Shown: positions 8,348 through 16,236 of the stretch, one piece after another | Position numbering within the stretch: the stretch's first letter is position 1 | Layout of the letters: each line of letters opens with the position of its first letter | Virus record (IMG/VR): IMGVR_UViG_3300022927_000152 | Span: 1 to 20,717 of that record | DNA length: 20,717 bases | Source of the DNA: a virus | Direction: 5' to 3' (one strand) | Notes under the pieces: generated by a model | Databases searched by the model: none | What the model was told of the DNA's origin: nothing | Seen by the model: the letters and a program-made list of their open reading frames with translations, nothing else | Position numbers and translations under genes: made by a program

Positions 8348-9441
8348 TGGCATTTAACTTTGGAGCATTTATCGGTGGCGCATCTGATAACTTGGTTGAA
8401 ATGATCAAGACTAAAGAAGCACAGTTGTATAAAGAAGAACAAGATGAAAAAGAACGTGTCCGTAAAGCTCGTGTAGCTGCAGCCAATCAACGTAGGGCAG
8501 ATGAAAATGCTGCTAAAGAACGAATAGGTGCATTAACTTTTCAAGGATACACACCAGAAAGTGCTGCTCAAATTGTACAGATGGGTGAGGGTGCATATAA
8601 CCAAGCTCTGTCTGTAGGTGAGCAAGCCTTTGTAAAAGGTGTTAATGTAAACAGTTTGTTTACACAAACTGGATCACTAGAAAAAACAGGTGAGACACTA
8701 AACACTGCCACAGATAAACCCGTTGGTCCAATAGGCATTCAATGGGATAATGCCGCAATTAAAACATTGTACGGTGAATCCACTATGCCTGACATTGACA
8801 CTATGCTTAACGCCAATGCTGTAAGTCAGATGAAATTGTTGTCTGTAGGTACACTTACTGAGGAACAACAGAAAGAGTTAGACGCTTTACAAAAACAAGA
8901 AACTGAATTGCTTACTAAGATTAACAAAAGAGCAGTTGCAGAAAAGGTTGAAAGTAGCGGCAATGGTTTTCAGGGCATAACAAAAGTGTCTGATGCAACT
9001 GCGTTTGAAAACTCTCTTGTAAAAACTAAAGGTCAAGCTCTACAGCTTAAAGGTTTTAAGGTAGACTTTAATGAAGAACTTATACAACAGTTTGAAGGTA
9101 GAGTAGGTGAAGGTTTAGCTGCACTTTATCAGGGTGTTATGAATGCTTCTAGTAGTTGGCAATTTGCACAGGATATTGGTGATCCTTATATTACTAACCG
9201 AATAACTTCTGAAAAAGCTATGGTAGAAAATGAATTACGTAATTATGCTACAAGAAGTGCGGCAGAAACTACACCACTAGAAATTCCTAATGCCGCAAGT
9301 GCGGGTGCTTTTGATAATGTTAAAACAGGTACAGTATTTACCACATACCAAACTGATGAAGCTACGGGTGTGTCTATCCCTATCCTTGGCGTATATATAA
9401 ACGTACCAGAAATGCCAATATTTGTTGCTAAAGTAGGTTAA
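8347..9441 (+). CDS. Internal virion protein (ejection protein candidate)
   Basis: The 364-residue protein begins MAFNFGAFIGGASDNLVEMI, a Gly-containing amphipathic leader that I associate with internal virion proteins of marine T7-like phages. Residues 20-62 form a charged coiled-coil-like helix rich in Lys/Glu/Arg (QLYKEEQDEKERVRKAR), and residues 64-105 hold a short repeat-rich helical segment. The C-terminal third (about 320-364) is beta-like (GTVFTTYQTDEATG, ILGVYINVP). I see no lytic transglycosylase Glu motif. The leader, the charged helix and the position before a 1269-residue partner suggest a T7 gp15-like component that enters the cell envelope at infection. The start overlaps the previous stop by one base. 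Confidence 0.58.
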   Translation: MAFNFGAFIGGASDNLVEMIKTKEAQLYKEEQDEKERVRKARVAAANQRRADENAAKERIGALTFQGYTPESAAQIVQMGEGAYNQALSVGEQAFVKGVNVNSLFTQTGSLEKTGETLNTATDKPVGPIGIQWDNAAIKTLYGESTMPDIDTMLNANAVSQMKLLSVGTLTEEQQKELDALQKQETELLTKINKRAVAEKVESSGNGFQGITKVSDATAFENSLVKTKGQALQLKGFKVDFNEELIQQFEGRVGEGLAALYQGVMNASSSWQFAQDIGDPYITNRITSEKAMVENELRNYATRSAAETTPLEIPNAASAGAFDNVKTGTVFTTYQTDEATGVSIPILGVYINVPEMPIFVAKVG

Positions 9442-9446
9442 AATTT

Positions 9447-12400
9447 ATGGCCACTATTGAAGAACTGTTAAGTAAAGCTGTAAAAGGCTATCAGACAGGC
9501 GAAGAAGAGGATGAACCACAACAAGTTCAACCTCAACAACCTGTTATGTCACCAGAACAGTCACAAAAGCAAAGCAGTTCTATAAGTGACATGCTAAAAA
9601 ATGCAGTAAAAGACTACGATCCTGCAGAGAATGCAAGTAATAAAGTAGTAGAGGACGAAAATAAAGTAGTTGACACGTCAGGTGAGCCTTTAGTTGTGGC
9701 ACCTGAAGATAATCCCGTATATGCAGAGTACTATAATAAACGTATGTTACCCGTTAGTGATACATATAACGGTGTGGCAGTAAAACCATTCGTACAAAGT
9801 GTAGAAGAGCAGACTGAAGAAAACTTTTCTCGTACTAAAACTACACTAAGAGATATAGATTCATCAAATAAACAGATGCAATCTGACATTAAAGAGCTTG
9901 GTTATATAGAACAAATACTTCAAGACAAAAAACTTCCTGTTGACTTTATGACTAGATCAAAGGAAGACCTAAGTAAGTTACGTGCCGATGAATTATTAGA
10001 ATACATAGATCAGAAGAATGCAATTCAGACTGAAGCTGAACGCATGTACTATGAAGAGTATGTCAAACCTGCCATTGAAGAAGGATTAAACCCCAAAAAA
10101 GCAGAAGATCAACTAATAAAAGACTACTTAGACCTTACAGGTTTTAAAGGCTTTAATATACTACAAGCTTTGGGAACAGGTGTACAGCTTACTACTGATG
10201 CATACACAGATACAATACAAGAAGCACTAGAGATAGCCGAACAAAAAGGCATAGGCTTTGAAACAGTCAAAAATGTCCTGTCGTTTGGTGGTAAGTTTGA
10301 CGTAGGTGACACGCCTGAAGAAATGGCAGAGGATGTTGCAGATAAAACTGGTGCATTCATGGAGTTCATGGAAACCAACGCATTTATCGGTGGTCTTACA
10401 AAAGTTAAACCTACGTGGGTAAAAGATTATCAAAGGGCTATTAAGCTAGACAAAGAACTTGAGGTTGCTAGACGTAATAACTATGGCGGTGCTATGCTTG
10501 CCACATTACAGTCTAAAGAAGATGCACGTATTGCTGCCGATGCAATGGCGGGTAAGAACAAAGAGTTAATGGATAAGCTTATCATTGAGCACGAGATAAA
10601 CACAGGTGCTCGTGATGCAAATGGCACTATCATTGACGAAAATAAACTTATATCCATACAAAAAGAAGATGGTTCACTAGAAGTAGACTATGACCTAGCA
10701 CGTAAAGCTAGTGAAAGTACTAGACGAGATTTGTTTGACGTTCAAGTAGACGATGATGGAAGGGAAATTGTCGTTGCAGATCAGATGGCAATGCTTGTTG
10801 GTGCTGAAGAGGGCTTGATCTCTCCTGTACTAAACCCTGATAAGGCAAAGGCACTTGTTGCGGTTGTTGCTGACTTCAAGGAAAGATACCCTAACAGTAC
10901 AGTATTTAAAAACAAAGACAAAGGTGTCATAGAAACACTACTAGACCTTACCCTACAGAAAGAACTTGTAGGTACAGAGGAACTGATTACTGTTCTAAAT
11001 AAATACGGTCTGTCATTTGAAGAATACGTGTCTGCAAGTATTGGTTCTTTCAGTGACGCAGGTAAGCTTCTTAACATAGCAAGTCAGATTAAACGTGTAC
11101 GTCCTATTGGTGAAGTAAATGATATACAAACACGTAAGCTTCAGGAAGTACAGGATCGCATGTCACAGGCAGGTCAACGCCTTGAGAATGTTCGTCGTGG
11201 TGCAATGGTTAGCCAGATTGCTACAGCCATGCGTAACTTTGAAAGTGCCGCACTGCGTCTTCCTATGGATTCGCTTGGCAACATGATAGATACAGTCCTA
11301 GTTGAGTTTGGTAAGCCTATAACAGGCGGTGTAATAGACGGTAAAGGTGGATTTGTAGGCGCAGCTAAAGCTGTAGTAAACAAAGACCTGTGGAAAGATG
11401 CGTTCTCTTCACACAAATATGTGTTCTCTCGCCCTGATGTAGCCAAAGGTTTCTCTGATCTTATACTAGACAACCCTCAGTTTCAAACACAATCAAAACG
11501 TATGTATGATAACCTGAACGAAATCAGGAAGGCTACTGGACGTGGCGAAGGTGGATTAAACGATAAACTTCTTAACCCACTAGAAGACGTTGTTGAAATG
11601 ATGAACACTACTAACCAATGGCAAGAACACTTGGTTCGTCGTGGTGCATTTCTTGGTGAGCTACGTAGGCTTACTAAAAACGAATATGGTATTGACCTGA
11701 TTGATACTATGATTGAAGGTAAACTGCCTGACCTACTTAACGATGCAAGCACAGTACGCCCTGATAAGGCACGTTCTTTTGTTGCACTAGTCAATGACGC
11801 TGTTGAGTCTGCTTTGTCTGTTACCTACGCAAAACAACCTGACAATAAATTCTTCCAAGACTTAACTAACATGATCACTGGACGTAGAGTCTTTGGTATA
11901 CCACTAACTACCGTGGTAGAGTTCCCTAGATTTATGTTCAACAGTATGGAAATCATGGCGCAGTATGCTGCAGGTGGTGCTATCCCCCTGACTAAAAAGG
12001 TCATGGACATAGTTAATCCAAGTAAGAAAGAATTAACCAAGATGTCTCCAAAAGATAGGCTTGGTATTCAACGTAACTTGGTTGGACTTGCTGCTATCGG
12101 TGCTGCCTATCAGTACAGAACCAGTGAAAATGCACCTGAAGATTATAAGATGTTTGGTGCAGGTGAAAATGCAGTAGACACATCTCCTATGTTTCCAATG
12201 CGACAAATCTTGTACATTGGTGAATCTCTAAAGCACCTTAAAGAAGGTACATTTGGATCGCTGTGGTGGGATGGTAAAGAGTTTGCAGAAACTTTCATAG
12301 GTACTACGTTCAGAACGGGTACAGGTAATCTTATTATTGAAGAGATTGCGTCACTAGCAGATGGCATGGACATTTCTGGTAGTCAGGCTGCTGCAGAGGC

Positions 12401-13256
12401 GGCGGGTAAAGCTGTAGGTAATTACTTTACATCTTATCTAACAGGCTTTGGACAGTTCATTGATGCACAAAGAATGTATGGTCCTGTAGATGTGGATGTA
12501 GGTGGACAAGAGCTAACATTTGGACGTGAGAATACGTACAAGCAAGACCTAAAACCTGCACCTAAAGATGCAGTTGATGCTGTTAAACGTGGTTTGATGG
12601 ATAGTTACAACAGACGTTTCCGTGATGCTGAAGCTGAAAGAAAGATGGATGAAAAGGTAACTGTGTTCCCAGAGGACGTAGAACGTCCAGATGCTGCATG
12701 GAAGGTTACATTAGGTATCAACCTAAGTCCACGTGACTCCGACACTGGTGAGTACTTCATAGCGCACGGTACACCTAAGTGGAAGGTAGGTAGTAACTCT
12801 GACATTGATGCAGTTGCTGCACGTGAGAATGAAGAGATTGCTAAGTTCGTGCCTATGTTACACGATGCTATGCTTGCACTAGAGGATAGAGTGTTCAGAA
12901 AGAACTATGAAGCACTAAGACCTGAAGTAAAAGAAAAGTATAGTGAAGATGCATATGTCAAGCTTCAGATAAAACCAATCTTAGAACGCAAGCTTAGTGA
13001 GTTTAAGTCTGGACTAAGAGAAAAAGGTACAGAGGCTCTTGCCGATCCATTCTCTAGGGCGTTGTCAGAGTATAACAGCATACCAAAAGACTACAGACGT
13101 ATAGCTGTAATAGAATATATGAATGATCCTAAGAATGAAAATGCAGATGATCCAGATTTAACAAGCCCAGAAGTATTGAGGGAACTTATTAAACGGTCAA
13201 AGACAATACAGAAAACATATACCAGTAGTGGTAGAAGTGGATTGATGTCAAGATAG
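9447..13256 (+). CDS. Very large internal virion / ejection protein
   Basis: At 1269 residues this is the largest gene and the last of the virion arm, where T7 gp16-like ejection proteins lie. Residues 1-60 are disordered and hold two copies of I-x-x-[LM]-L-x-x-A-V-K-x-Y (4-15 and 46-57). The middle is helical and charged. Residues about 587-625 contain a conserved-looking phrase (SQIATAMRNFESAALRLPMD) that I know from giant internal proteins of marine podo- and cyanophages. Weakly hydrophobic stretches lie near 871-890 and 983-1005 and could contact membranes. The protein ends SGRSGLMSR. No peptidoglycan hydrolase or protease motif is evident. The role in DNA ejection is inferred from size, position and these phrases. 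Its stop lies 9 bases before the terminator hairpin. Confidence 0.62.
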   Translation: MATIEELLSKAVKGYQTGEEEDEPQQVQPQQPVMSPEQSQKQSSSISDMLKNAVKDYDPAENASNKVVEDENKVVDTSGEPLVVAPEDNPVYAEYYNKRMLPVSDTYNGVAVKPFVQSVEEQTEENFSRTKTTLRDIDSSNKQMQSDIKELGYIEQILQDKKLPVDFMTRSKEDLSKLRADELLEYIDQKNAIQTEAERMYYEEYVKPAIEEGLNPKKAEDQLIKDYLDLTGFKGFNILQALGTGVQLTTDAYTDTIQEALEIAEQKGIGFETVKNVLSFGGKFDVGDTPEEMAEDVADKTGAFMEFMETNAFIGGLTKVKPTWVKDYQRAIKLDKELEVARRNNYGGAMLATLQSKEDARIAADAMAGKNKELMDKLIIEHEINTGARDANGTIIDENKLISIQKEDGSLEVDYDLARKASESTRRDLFDVQVDDDGREIVVADQMAMLVGAEEGLISPVLNPDKAKALVAVVADFKERYPNSTVFKNKDKGVIETLLDLTLQKELVGTEELITVLNKYGLSFEEYVSASIGSFSDAGKLLNIASQIKRVRPIGEVNDIQTRKLQEVQDRMSQAGQRLENVRRGAMVSQIATAMRNFESAALRLPMDSLGNMIDTVLVEFGKPITGGVIDGKGGFVGAAKAVVNKDLWKDAFSSHKYVFSRPDVAKGFSDLILDNPQFQTQSKRMYDNLNEIRKATGRGEGGLNDKLLNPLEDVVEMMNTTNQWQEHLVRRGAFLGELRRLTKNEYGIDLIDTMIEGKLPDLLNDASTVRPDKARSFVALVNDAVESALSVTYAKQPDNKFFQDLTNMITGRRVFGIPLTTVVEFPRFMFNSMEIMAQYAAGGAIPLTKKVMDIVNPSKKELTKMSPKDRLGIQRNLVGLAAIGAAYQYRTSENAPEDYKMFGAGENAVDTSPMFPMRQILYIGESLKHLKEGTFGSLWWDGKEFAETFIGTTFRTGTGNLIIEEIASLADGMDISGSQAAAEAAGKAVGNYFTSYLTGFGQFIDAQRMYGPVDVDVGGQELTFGRENTYKQDLKPAPKDAVDAVKRGLMDSYNRRFRDAEAERKMDEKVTVFPEDVERPDAAWKVTLGINLSPRDSDTGEYFIAHGTPKWKVGSNSDIDAVAARENEEIAKFVPMLHDAMLALEDRVFRKNYEALRPEVKEKYSEDAYVKLQIKPILERKLSEFKSGLREKGTEALADPFSRALSEYNSIPKDYRRIAVIEYMNDPKNENADDPDLTSPEVLRELIKRSKTIQKTYTSSGRSGLMSR

Positions 13257-13265
13257 ATAAAACAA

Positions 13266-13297
13266 AGGGGGCCATTACAGCCCCCTAATTTTTTTTT
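13266..13297. terminator. Intrinsic terminator between convergent arms
   Basis: A perfect 7-bp stem, AGGGGGC (13266-13272) with GCCCCCT (13280-13286), encloses a CATTACA loop and is followed by AA and nine T (13289-13297). This is a strong rho-independent terminator for the rightward virion arm. Read leftward, the stem is followed by TTTGTTTTA, a weaker U-tract, so it may also stop the leftward arm. The last two T are part of the leftward MazG-like stop codon (13296-13298). Confidence 0.9.
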
Positions 13298-13661
13298 ACC
13301 GCTTGTCTCCACTCCCAGAGAGGACACCCCTTACCTTGCGGTCATGTAGCTTACGTAAGTTATTCTTCGCAAGCTCCGTCATGTCTACATTTAGATCACG
13401 ACATAGTGCAGCAATGTACCACAGACAATCTCCCACCTCGTCTGCAATTGCTTCACGATCAAACTTCCCATCACGTAAAATCTTTTTGACTTTGTTAGCA
13501 ACCTCACCTGCCTCTGCCGCCAGACCTAGTGCAGGATAGATTACCTGATGTTCATGTTTATATATCGCAGTCTCCGATGCCATATCTTGATATGACTTGA
13601 AGTTTAGGTTCTCGTATTTACTTTCCATAAATGCTCTAGCCTCGTCCTGTAGCTTGTTCAT
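13296..13661 (-). CDS. mazG: MazG-like nucleotide pyrophosphohydrolase
   Basis: The 121-residue protein has the MazG fold signature: YPALGLAAEAGEVANKVKK (about 42-60) with the metal ligands E50 and E53, then ADEVGDCLWYIAALC (about 73-87) with E75 and D78. This E-x-x-E ... E-x-x-D pattern binds Mg2+ and hydrolyses NTPs or dNTPs to the monophosphate. In phages such enzymes may clean nucleotide pools or lower alarmone levels; which one applies here is unknown. It is the last gene of the leftward arm. It overlaps the upstream small gene by 26 bases. The GGAG before the ATG at 13661 is only one base away, so a start at the later in-frame ATG (residue 12) is possible; either leaves the domain intact. 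Confidence 0.88.
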   Translation of the reverse strand: MNKLQDEARAFMESKYENLNFKSYQDMASETAIYKHEHQVIYPALGLAAEAGEVANKVKKILRDGKFDREAIADEVGDCLWYIAALCRDLNVDMTELAKNNLRKLHDRKVRGVLSGSGDKR

Positions 13662-13860
13662 ACTCCTTCACCCGTTTTAACTGCTCAAAGTAGGCTTTGT
13701 TAAACCCACGTTCCCATTCCCTGTGCTGCATTGTATCATCAGGAAATGGATTAACGACACGCCCCTGCCGAAAATCCTTGTAGCCTTTCTCGTGTTGAAA
13801 TTTTAACGGTGCATCATATTTGCCAAGGCCACGTTGTTTGCGAGTTAGTTGTTTGTTCAT
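13636..13860 (-). CDS. RMF-like small protein (ribosome modulation factor pattern)
   Basis: This gene encodes 74 residues from the ATG at 13860. An in-frame ATG two codons earlier (13866) sits only one base from the AAGGAG site (13868-13873), while 13860 has the normal 7-base spacing. The core reads EKGYKDFRQGR, then NPF, then a Gln, then W-x-x-GF-x-x-A. This follows the pattern of bacterial ribosome modulation factor: [KR]GY-x5-GR, [CN]P[YF], Q-x-[RS/H]-x-x-W-x-x-G[WF]-x-x-A. RMF binds the 30S anti-Shine-Dalgarno region and dimerises ribosomes into inactive 100S particles. A role in reshaping host translation is inference. The C-terminal codons overlap the MazG-like start by 26 bases. The protein is basic, which fits RNA binding. 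Confidence 0.6.
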   Translation of the reverse strand: MNKQLTRKQRGLGKYDAPLKFQHEKGYKDFRQGRVVNPFPDDTMQHREWERGFNKAYFEQLKRVKEYEQATGRG

Positions 13861-13867
13861 ATGCATT

Positions 13868-13873
13868 CTCCTT
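13868..13873 (-). promoter_or_regulatory. Shine-Dalgarno site that selects the 13860 start
   Basis: AAGGAG on the leftward strand lies 7 bases before the ATG at 13860 but only one base before the in-frame ATG at 13866. The spacing favours the shorter 74-residue form of the RMF-like protein. Confidence 0.7.
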
Positions 13874-14318
13874 ATGCTACGTTAATTAGTTCTGCTTCAG
13901 TGTATGGTATGTGATAAAACAGTTCACCCTTTAAGATGTTACGTCCATATGCCTCACGTAGACGATCCTTCGTCAGGCTTGTATCCTTGATACGCCAAGC
14001 TTGCTTCATATCTTTACGGAAGATGTAGAAGTTAAGCACTCCATTCTCCCCCTCATATTTTTCAAGCAATCTTCCTTTACGTTCAGGTATACGAATGTCC
14101 TTCCAATCGGTAGGCCAATCACCTTTCCATGCAAGTTTTACTTCAGCTTCATTAAAGTATGTATAATCTTTTTTCGTTGATACAATATCCACATTGTAAT
14201 TCTCCTTCATGTCTGTTATCTCATGCCCTGCACCCGTTAGATACTCTGCAAGTTTTTCTTTTGCAGGTGCATCATATGCTTCGTATAGTGCACGGCTAAA
14301 TTGTTTACGTGTTCCCAT
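13872..14318 (-). CDS. Candidate PD-(D/E)XK nuclease
   Basis: The 148-residue protein has the order expected of a minimal PD-(D/E)XK nuclease: a helix with E21 (DAPAKEKLAEYLTGAG, 16-31), a strand with D44 (YNVDIVS), and a strand with E59-V-K61 (FNEAEVKLAW). The 14 residues between D44 and E59 form the hairpin DYTYF region. A following IPERKGRLLEKY segment (77-88) resembles the post-catalytic helix of this superfamily. It may degrade host DNA or trim ends, but the substrate is unknown. A GGAGG site sits 7 bases upstream inside the end of the DUF1289 gene, which overlaps it by 14 bases. The call rests on motif order only, so confidence is moderate. Confidence 0.5.
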   Translation of the reverse strand: MGTRKQFSRALYEAYDAPAKEKLAEYLTGAGHEITDMKENYNVDIVSTKKDYTYFNEAEVKLAWKGDWPTDWKDIRIPERKGRLLEKYEGENGVLNFYIFRKDMKQAWRIKDTSLTKDRLREAYGRNILKGELFYHIPYTEAELINVA

Positions 14319-14499
14319 TGTCGGCCCTCCACATTAGTTCAAATAAAAGTTTTTGTTGTTCGTACTCTGACATTATACACCAATCACGTATCTCGTCAAT
14401 AGTTCTTTTGCACCCCACGCAAAAGCCATCGTTATCTATACGACAGACCTTTACGCAGGGTGATGGAATAGTACCTAGCTGCTTACGGTTTCTACTCAC
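14305..14499 (-). CDS. DUF1289 four-cysteine protein
   Basis: The core is SPCVKVC, then ID-x-DGFCVGC, then RTIDEIRDW (C-x3-C-x7-C-x2-C), the signature of DUF1289, a small putative metal or Fe-S-binding family common in Proteobacteria. I chose the GTG at 14499, giving 64 residues, because it overlaps the RNR stop (GTGAGTAG) and leaves an N-terminus typical of the family. An in-frame ATG at 14547 would add 16 residues, including the hydrophobic MKVVLVTLILLLAYV, which would look like a membrane anchor but is coded inside the RNR tail. Neither start has a clear Shine-Dalgarno site. Its function is unknown; lying next to RNR, a redox role is conceivable. Confidence 0.75.
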   Translation of the reverse strand: MSRNRKQLGTIPSPCVKVCRIDNDGFCVGCKRTIDEIRDWCIMSEYEQQKLLFELMWRADNGNT

Positions 14500-16231
14500 A
14501 CTGACGTAAGCCAGTAGCAGGATCAAAGTAACAAGCACCACCTTCATCTACATAGTCTTGTGTTTCCTCTACCTGTGGCTCCTCTACAATGTCCTCAGAG
14601 CTAGATGCATTCAGGATACCGTAACGTTTACCTGCCGCACGGAATGTTGTACATCCTGATGCACCGCCATCGTATGCATCCATGTACACCTGTTTGAACT
14701 CTTCCCATGTTACATCGTCACCTGTGTTACATGTCTTTGAACATGCTGAGTCAACGTAACGTGATGCTACATTCAACACCTTGACATGATCAAACACAGA
14801 CAGTTCATCAGCAGTCTTACCTTTCACACCAAACACACGATAGCCGTAGTCTTCTACTCGTTCAACCTTGGGTCCATCAAAGGTTTGGATAGTTCTATCG
14901 TAGTAATGTGAGAAGACGGGTTCAATTCCAGAGGATACGTTGTCGGCTGACAAGCTGATAGTTCCTGTTGGAGCAACCGAAAGAAGATGACTGTTGCGAA
15001 TACCGTAAGTGCTGATGAGATCACGAATATTATCAGGCAAAGACTTAGCAAAATCAGAACCAAGGTATGCTTGACTAAAGAGAGGAAACGGACCTTTTTC
15101 AATAGCAAGTTCAACTGACGTAGTATACGCAACATCTCTAATCACTCCCATAATTTCTTCTAGTGTTTGTAGGAAACGATCACTGCCATACTCAAACCCT
15201 AATGCCTCAATAGCATTGGCTACACCTGTAACACCAAGACCCATGCGGCGTTTACTAATTGCCTCTGCTTTCTGTTCAATCAATGGATAGGTTGCACGAT
15301 CAACAACGTTGTCCATAGCACGTACTACATGAGGAATGTCATTACGTAGTTGGTTCATGTTGAATACGTACTTACCTTCATGCTCTAGTACATACTTTGT
15401 CAGGTTAAATGAACCTAGTAGACATGCACCGTTAGGTGGCAGTGGCTGCTCACCACATGGATTTGTGGCTGCAATAGTTTCTACATAGTGTAGATTGTTT
15501 TTCTTATTGATACGATCAATGAATAGAATCCCAGGTTCTGCCCAATCCCATGTACTACGTAGTATCTGATCCCATAGTGCACGAGCACTAACAGTTTTGT
15601 ATACACGTCCATCAAACTTTAGATCAAAGTCTTTGTCATCTTTTACCGCAGTCATAAACTCATCAGTCACACCTACAGAGATGTTGAACTGTGTCAGTGT
15701 ATCGCTGTTATTCTTAGCTGTAATAAACTCTTCAATGTCTGGGTGATCAACACGCAGCACACCCATCTGTGCACCACGACGATGCCCTGCAGATGCAATG
15801 GTACGACATACCGCATCAAAGATACCCATGAATGACACAGGACCAGACGACTTACTGTCTAGTGACTTGATCAGTGTACCACGTGGACGTAGTGTACTGA
15901 AGTCATAGCCAATGCCACCGCCAAGGCGCATTGTCTCTGCTGCACGACGAGCAGCTTCCATGATACCGTCCATGCTATCTTCAATTGTCATTGACACAAA
16001 GCAGTTGTACGGTGTTACACGACGAGGTGCGCCCATTGCTGACTGCACACGTCCTGCAGGTAGAAAGCGTTGTTCGTACAGGATTGTACGGAAGTTATTA
16101 AAATGTGTTTCATTATCTTTTAGTGCTTCAGCTACACGTGTCATTGCTTCTTTGAATGACTCGCCTTTGCTGCGATATTTCATTGCGTGAATCTCTTCTG
16201 AGATTGCTAGTGTTGGTCCATAAGTTTCCAT
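14492..16231 (-). CDS. nrdJ: Class II (adenosylcobalamin-dependent) ribonucleoside reductase
   Basis: The 579-residue enzyme reduces ribonucleotides to deoxyribonucleotides. Catalytic residues are visible: C77 (YNCF), the active-site loop NPCGEQ with N257, C259 and E261, and C270 in the ACLLGSFNL phrase typical of class II enzymes. PTGTISL follows in the C-terminal half. The end carries C567 and C578 (CYFDPATGLRQCE), the swinging redox pair. No radical-transfer Tyr pair or NrdB gene is seen nearby, in keeping with class II, which uses B12. I chose the ATG at 16231 because GGAG lies 8 bases upstream; the ATG at 16237 (two codons earlier) overlaps the previous stop. Supply of dNTPs for phage replication is the evident role. 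The host must provide cobalamin. Confidence 0.93.
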   Translation of the reverse strand: METYGPTLAISEEIHAMKYRSKGESFKEAMTRVAEALKDNETHFNNFRTILYEQRFLPAGRVQSAMGAPRRVTPYNCFVSMTIEDSMDGIMEAARRAAETMRLGGGIGYDFSTLRPRGTLIKSLDSKSSGPVSFMGIFDAVCRTIASAGHRRGAQMGVLRVDHPDIEEFITAKNNSDTLTQFNISVGVTDEFMTAVKDDKDFDLKFDGRVYKTVSARALWDQILRSTWDWAEPGILFIDRINKKNNLHYVETIAATNPCGEQPLPPNGACLLGSFNLTKYVLEHEGKYVFNMNQLRNDIPHVVRAMDNVVDRATYPLIEQKAEAISKRRMGLGVTGVANAIEALGFEYGSDRFLQTLEEIMGVIRDVAYTTSVELAIEKGPFPLFSQAYLGSDFAKSLPDNIRDLISTYGIRNSHLLSVAPTGTISLSADNVSSGIEPVFSHYYDRTIQTFDGPKVERVEDYGYRVFGVKGKTADELSVFDHVKVLNVASRYVDSACSKTCNTGDDVTWEEFKQVYMDAYDGGASGCTTFRAAGKRYGILNASSSEDIVEEPQVEETQDYVDEGGACYFDPATGLRQCE

Positions 16232-16236
16232 AAGCA

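Noticed and set aside
15912-16190. Rightward frame of 92 codons inside RNR
   Set aside because: Entirely within a gene with clear catalytic motifs, with no start signal.
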